NCBI GenBank assembly: GCA_958299035.1
Contig: CATQJL010000001.1
Span: 13,697,834-13,761,833 of the forward strand
DNA: 64,000 nucleotides
Direction: 5' to 3'
From: Cylicocyclus nassatus
Taxonomy: Eukaryota; Nematoda; Chromadorea; Rhabditida; Strongylidae
The translations under genes and the position numbers were made by a program. The notes beneath the pieces were generated by a model, which was given only the letters and a program-made list of their open reading frames with translations, had not been told where the DNA came from and did no database searches. Shown here piece by piece: positions 59,601 to 64,000 of this stretch (the first letter of the stretch is position 1; each line of letters opens with the position of its first letter).

Positions 59601-61851
59601 ATTCGTTCTCGTAAAATCATAACACACGTTAGAAACTTTCAGAAAAAAAAAAGGAAGAAGATTTTGTCAATATTAATAAGATATTATATCAAAAAATACT
59701 TCAAGAACGGACAAGAAATGACTAACAAGGGAAGTGCAAGAAGCCGCAGGGACCTCTTGACATGAAATAGGTATCATCTGGAGCAACTTGAAACGCCGAT
59801 CCCAAAACAGCCATTCTTAGCTGCAGAACGAATATGGGTCAGGAATTATTGAATTTAAATGGAAATTTACAACGCTGAGGGCGGTCAAAACTCTTAAAGC
59901 CCATGCATGTTGGTCTCAAATCTATTTAGAACAGTTTATCAACGCGGAATTCTACTCCTTCTTCAATGTTACGCTTAGTGCTTAAGCATTCGAGCAACTC
60001 TCGTGATCAAGGGATACCTCCAAGCAACGAAACCTACATGATTCAAAGCCAACTCCCAACTCATAAAGAAAAGATGATTAGTCGAAGTGGCCCTTCTGTA
60101 AGTTGTATACTGACTTGAAGAGAACGAAATGTTGATTTATATACCTTTCTTATCTTTCTTTATACCTTTCTTATCTGCTGAGGGTGTCTGAGCAAGGAGT
60201 TTTCAGAACAAGGTCAGTATAAAATCAGTCGTAGATTTTTGCTATCGTTCCGACGTGGCAGAATTGAGTGGAATGTTTGAATTAAGAATATTTGTTGCAC
60301 AGAGTAGCCCGAAAATCATTCCAGCCATAGAAAAAATGTTATGACTGATTTTATCCTAGCTGCACATGCAAATTTTTGCTCATAAAAACCTTCGCAACTC
60401 CTGGCGCAAAAACCCTCAGCAGATAAGGAAGATAGGTTAGGAGTCAGCGTTTACCCTTCAAGGCAGATTCACCTCTATCAGAAAGCCACTTTGACTAACT
60501 TTCTTTTCCTTGCCAGACTCGCTCTCAGCTAAGGAAGAGTGGTTTAGAAATGCGTTTCAAGCAGCTTCCGATGATACCTATTTCATGTCAAAAGATCACT
60601 TCGACTTCTAACACTTCCATTGTGAGATAATTGTGTGTTTGCTGAGTGCTTTGAAAACAAATATTAATGATTTTTTTAGCCAAATTTTGCAACGTTCCAA
60701 TGCTTTCGATTGCAGGCTATATACCAGACGTAACTGCACACAATACGGGTGTCCAAGATGAACGATAGCTGGCAATAAGCATACTGTACTCCGGCGGTTG
60801 TCAATATGTCGCATATATAGTCTTATTTTTTGAAGCTATATGTTCTTCACTGGATTGACAATGGTGTCGAACAGTAAGAATTAGGGCATATCGAGCTTCC
60901 AGCGTTTTTTCCAAACTTCTAGATAACATTATAGCGTAAATATGGAATTTGAAAAAGATTTGACCTACGCGGCGCATATGGCTGGCATTACCTATCGTCC
61001 ATGTTGCTGCCCCCCCCCCCCACAATACATCAGAACTGTAGACGGCCGAACGAATATGTTTGTTAAATTATTACAAGCCAGCTGTGAGTTCAAGTGGGAT
61101 ACTATGGATAACATTGTGTGGAGACACTTACTTCGTTCAAAGAAAATGATTTTAGCTTTTCCTCGCTTCCCTTCCTCTATCTTCCTTTTCAACGAGTTAC
61201 CGACATTAAATACCCCCTTTAGGAAGACACCCTGCTGAGATGGCCACATTACCCCACCTAACGATACGAGGCATTTTTGTATGAGAAAAGCGAAAGTGCG
61301 CGAGAATGTCCCATCGTGTGAAAGGCGTTTCCGCTACGACATTCGAGTTTGACGGATGTCCCCCGAAGGTGAGTCATGCCATAAAGGAGGGCATACGGTC
61401 AAAGTTCGCCTTTGCAAGAAAGAGAGAAAATATGTGCAGGAGAATGGACCCACCTTTATTTTCACCAATAAACCCACTGTGGGTTTTCCTCGGTTTGTTG
61501 ATTACCATAGGCATGGTAATTAGTGGAGGCTGGACCGTAATCACCTGCTTTGGCGGTCCGATTGGTTCACCACCGTTTGCAGCGACGAGGCACTAAAAAC
61601 AAAAATTATAGTACAAACCAATGCGTCAAACTTCTACTCACTGAAAATCATGGCTAAAAGCAAACAAAAAAATAACAAAAATAAATTTCATAAAATCTTT
61701 ACCTCCATAGAAACAGCACGGCATTCATTTGCGCTTTCTTCTTGGTACTTTGCATTCGGTCGCATACATACTTGCCGTGGGAAGTCACATTTGTACGGCT
61801 TACACTCTATAGTTCCTACGGTGGTGTAGTCGCCGGAGAGGATTGATTCGC
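56668..61851 (-). CDS. Kunitz-domain protein with Gly/Met-rich tail, 5' partial
   Basis: Seven exons join in phase: 61851-61703, 61592-61454, 59054-58960, 58900-58786, 57327-56998, 56947-56820 and 56763-56668 (TAA), giving 350 residues. The start lies upstream of 61851, so any signal peptide is unseen. Residues 16-50 hold five Cys (CKPYKC...). Residues 107-163 form a Kunitz-type domain, with CDEFWFPGC in place of the usual FxYGGC and NANLF for NxNxF. Its Cys spacing is 9-14-7-15-6 against the usual 8-15-7-12-3, and Gly follows the second Cys where inhibitors carry the P1 residue. Next come a Pro/Ser/Thr linker, a run of GGM repeats with poly-Gly, an acidic segment (GKEEEDLGLLG) and an Ala-rich end. 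It is probably extracellular; protease inhibition is doubtful. The largest intron (2.4 kb) contains a foldback. Confidence 0.82.
57717..57884. mobile_element. 168-bp foldback in Kunitz gene intron
   Basis: CTGAGCAAAGTTTGCGCTAA...GAGCGTCTTCAT on the left is the inverted counterpart of ATAAAGACGCTCGATCAGCA...TTTTGCTTAG on the right. No coding capacity. Confidence 0.65.
57990..58509. mobile_element. mariner-tip foldback in Kunitz gene intron
   Basis: Begins TTAGGTTGGCACATAAGTTC and ends AAACTTATGTGCCAACCTA. The arms pair nearly throughout (for example AAAACGGCTTTATTTTGG against CCAAAAATAAAGCCGTTC), making a 520-bp foldback next to TA. The frames at 57990-58721 are by-products. Confidence 0.8.
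59715..60628. mobile_element. 0.9-kb foldback in Kunitz gene intron
   Basis: The left arm (59715-59840; CATGAAATAGGTATCATC) and the right arm (60510-60628; GATGATACCTATTTCATG) are inverted copies. Inner blocks also pair (CTTATCTGCTGAGGG near 60170 against CCCTCAGCAGATAAG near 60415). No transposase. Confidence 0.7.
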
Positions 61852-62056
61852 CTAAAACATTATAAATAACACTTCCACTCATAAATAAGTTTTGAGAGAA
61901 TGACAGGAAATAAGAAAGCTAAGCGTTATTATGGCACTAGAGATTTGTGATTTTATCAAAGTATGCATTTGATGAAATGAATTTCTATTGCTTTATATGA
62001 GCACTTTCTTAAGAACAGTTCTAACGCTATGTTGAGCTTGGATGTCTTTTGACTAA

Positions 62057-62785
62057 GGCCCGTATGCACGTACATCCCCGCGGGGAGGGGAGGGGATCTG
62101 AGAGGGGAAGCGTCATATTTCGCTACTCTGTATATCTTTCTTCTTCCTTCTTTATCTGTGATATGAAGGTTCTCAAACCCTGATACCTACGCATAACAGA
62201 TGCCAGGTTACTGCCATACAAGACTAGATTTTCACAACTTTGTCTGATCCCGTGGGGATTCCTAAGGGATCACCTCTCATTTTCAAAGTCATTTATCTTT
62301 CTGAAAACTCCATGAAAATGCTGTAAAGTTGCACTGAGAATATACTACGGTACTGCTAAGCATGTTTTTGACAGAAGAAATGGAATCTGGGGATTATCAA
62401 TTTTTCGATAATCCCTGGCTCGCGAGCAGCGGTTCGTCGAAAATTTCGATATCCTGAGATTTCCCTTATTTCTACTATAGACATGTTTTGCAGTACCATA
62501 TTATACCTTCAGCACAAATTTAGAACATTTTTATTGAATTTATAGGAAGATAAATGACTTTGAAAATGAGAGGTGATCCCCTGGTGATCCTCAGGGGATC
62601 ACACAAAGTTGTGAAAATCTAATCTTGTATGACAATAACCTGACATCCATTATGCGCAGGTATTAGAGTATGAGAACCTTCATATCACAGATAATGAAGG
62701 AAGACAAAAGATAAGAGTAGCAAATTATGACGCTTCCCCTCTCAGATCCCCTCCCCTCCCGCGGGGATGAACGTGCATACGGGCC
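62057..62785. mobile_element. 729-bp Harbinger-like palindromic element
   Basis: The ends GGCCCGTATGCACGTACATC and GATGAACGTGCATACGGGCC are inverted repeats. TAA flanks both sides (62054-62056 and 62786-62788). Pairing continues inward (GGGGATCTGAGAGGGGAAGC; ATATGAAGGTTCTCA; GATCACCTCTCATTTTCAAA), so nearly the whole element is one hairpin. The TAA duplication fits PIF/Harbinger. It lies just upstream of the first seen Kunitz exon. Confidence 0.8.
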
Positions 62786-64000
62786 TAAATGACGGAAAAT
62801 TAATTTCTAGCCGCATCTGCGCCCGGATTTTATGAACTTTGTACAATAAATTTAGTCCCTGTAGATACCTATGGTTCTGGAGTTTGGAGTAGTACAAATT
62901 CAATTTTAATGGTAAAAACTGGTAGAAAATAGAGAAAAATTTGTTTTTCTGATCCAGTTCAGGGCCTCTTGAAGACCAGTGATTCAAACACTCAAACCGA
63001 CTTGTCATGTCATCAATCCATATACAATCTCCCAGACGATATCATTACGCTAAAGCAAAATAACTGCTGAATTCACAGTCGGGAATCGAATCTCTATGAG
63101 AATCAGTTTAGAAAAATATCTTGATAACTGTCTTCGTTTAAAGAAATTACAAGGTAGAAAAAAAAGCAAATTTGCTCTCAGTGCGCGAAAGTGATTCTCT
63201 GATTCATACAGACAGAGTGAGCTGCCAGTCTTTCAAATGACAGATTCAGATATTACTATATTTTATTTTGGTTGGGCTATATACAGACAGAGTGAGCTGC
63301 CAGTCTTTCAAATGACAGATTCAGATATTACTATATTTTATTTTGGTTGGGCTGTGTCAGCGCAACCTGGTGATGGAACAAAAGTGTGAGTTTTACAAAG
63401 CTATAGCATTATTTCTGAGACGTTCACTAATTTTACGTTCCTCACCGGATCTTAAGCAATAATTTAAATCCGCACAAAAAGTGGAGTCAAGTTTGGATCC
63501 AATGATCAAATCTTTGAACTCTCTCTTACATCAGAATACTATAAAAAACATGACAAAGTAATGCTAGTAAAGAAATGCCAAAATTCACGAGCAAGACCGC
63601 AGTCCTGAATGTGGACATGAAGTATGCTGATGTTCAATGGATGTCGGTTTCTTAAAAACAGTTTTACCAATTCCAAATCATTTTGAAGGACTTTCGTGGA
63701 TTAACTGTATACTAGACCCCCTTCTCCCTACTATCACTGATTTGTTTATGTTTAGCAGTGTTCTTGTCATGCAGAATTCCCTTCTCGAAAACAATCGACC
63801 TTACAACGAACGCAAAAGACGGGTTTGTGGTCGTAAAACTTTGACACCGACGTTTTGACGACGTCACACACATAAACAATAAAATGCAAAACGCATGCGC
63901 TAACCAGTTCTTAGTGTGACGTTACGAAGAGATTTTAAAGTTTACACCTTGCTTGAATGATTATGTAAATCTCTGACCTAGGCAAGGAAAGCATGCTTGA
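62786..64000. other. no supported gene
   Basis: The 5' exons of the minus-strand Kunitz gene should lie here or beyond the window edge, but I found no exon ending in the needed phase. A 75-bp tandem duplication is listed separately. Confidence 0.35.
63206..63355 (+). repeat. 75-bp tandem duplication
   Basis: Two adjacent identical units (63206-63280 and 63281-63355), each starting ATACAGACAGAGTGAGCTGC. Identity indicates a recent event. The length is 25 codons, so one frame stays open through both units, but there is no start or splice support for a gene. Confidence 0.9.

Noticed and set aside
61306..61596. 96-codon plus frame
   Set aside because: It is opposite a Kunitz-gene exon (61454-61592) that joins both neighbours in phase.
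1..64000. CRISPR arrays, rRNA genes, prokaryotic operons
   Set aside because: No regularly spaced repeats with unique spacers and no rRNA stretches. Split genes with short introns show a eukaryotic genome.

Overview
The window looks like nuclear DNA of a nematode, probably a chromadorean. It is AT-rich and mostly non-coding. The convincing genes are broken into small exons separated by short introns, several of 43-51 bp, with TTTCAG-type 3' splice sites. One gene starts just after a TTTTTCAG site, which would fit spliced-leader trans-splicing. Long poly-G/poly-C runs are scattered through it, and dense palindromic DNA-transposon relics fill the introns and gaps. There are no bacterial operons, no rRNA and no CRISPR array, and I found no tRNA. 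Most open frames in single reading frames are chance or belong to repeats, so the genes below were assembled by joining exons with matching splice phase.

Layout. 1-15 kb is repeat territory: a small terminal-inverted-repeat element, a 1.7-kb foldback, a dispersed repeat present twice (5.2 and 10.8 kb), a solo LTR with target duplication, a 172-bp tandem repeat and a 1-kb mariner-type foldback. 15.5-20.8 kb holds a possible small secreted peptide, a degenerate coiled-coil gene (16.1-17.3 kb) and three candidate genes whose models are tentative. 20.8-32 kb is nearly gene-free. 32-42.5 kb mixes at least five copies of a GC-rich palindromic MITE with small minus-strand genes, the best being a secreted-protein gene with a signal peptide at 37.05-38.13 kb. 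44.2-44.6 kb carries a small single-pass membrane-protein gene.

The two best-supported genes lie at the right end. A five-exon globin gene (50350-54530, plus strand) encodes 189 residues with distal and proximal histidines. A minus-strand gene (56668-61851, 5' end missing) encodes a secreted-type protein with a Cys-rich N-terminal part, one divergent Kunitz domain, a Pro/Ser/Thr-rich linker and a Gly/Met-rich tail. Its introns have been invaded by three foldback elements, and a Harbinger-like palindromic element lies upstream.

The genes show no sign of forming a pathway. The recurrent theme is foldback DNA elements: about twenty, from several superfamilies (mariner-like with TA sites, Harbinger-like with TTA/TAA sites), some nested, some inside introns, and one abutting or supplying a splice acceptor. 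Gene identities are from reading motifs by eye; no database was searched.
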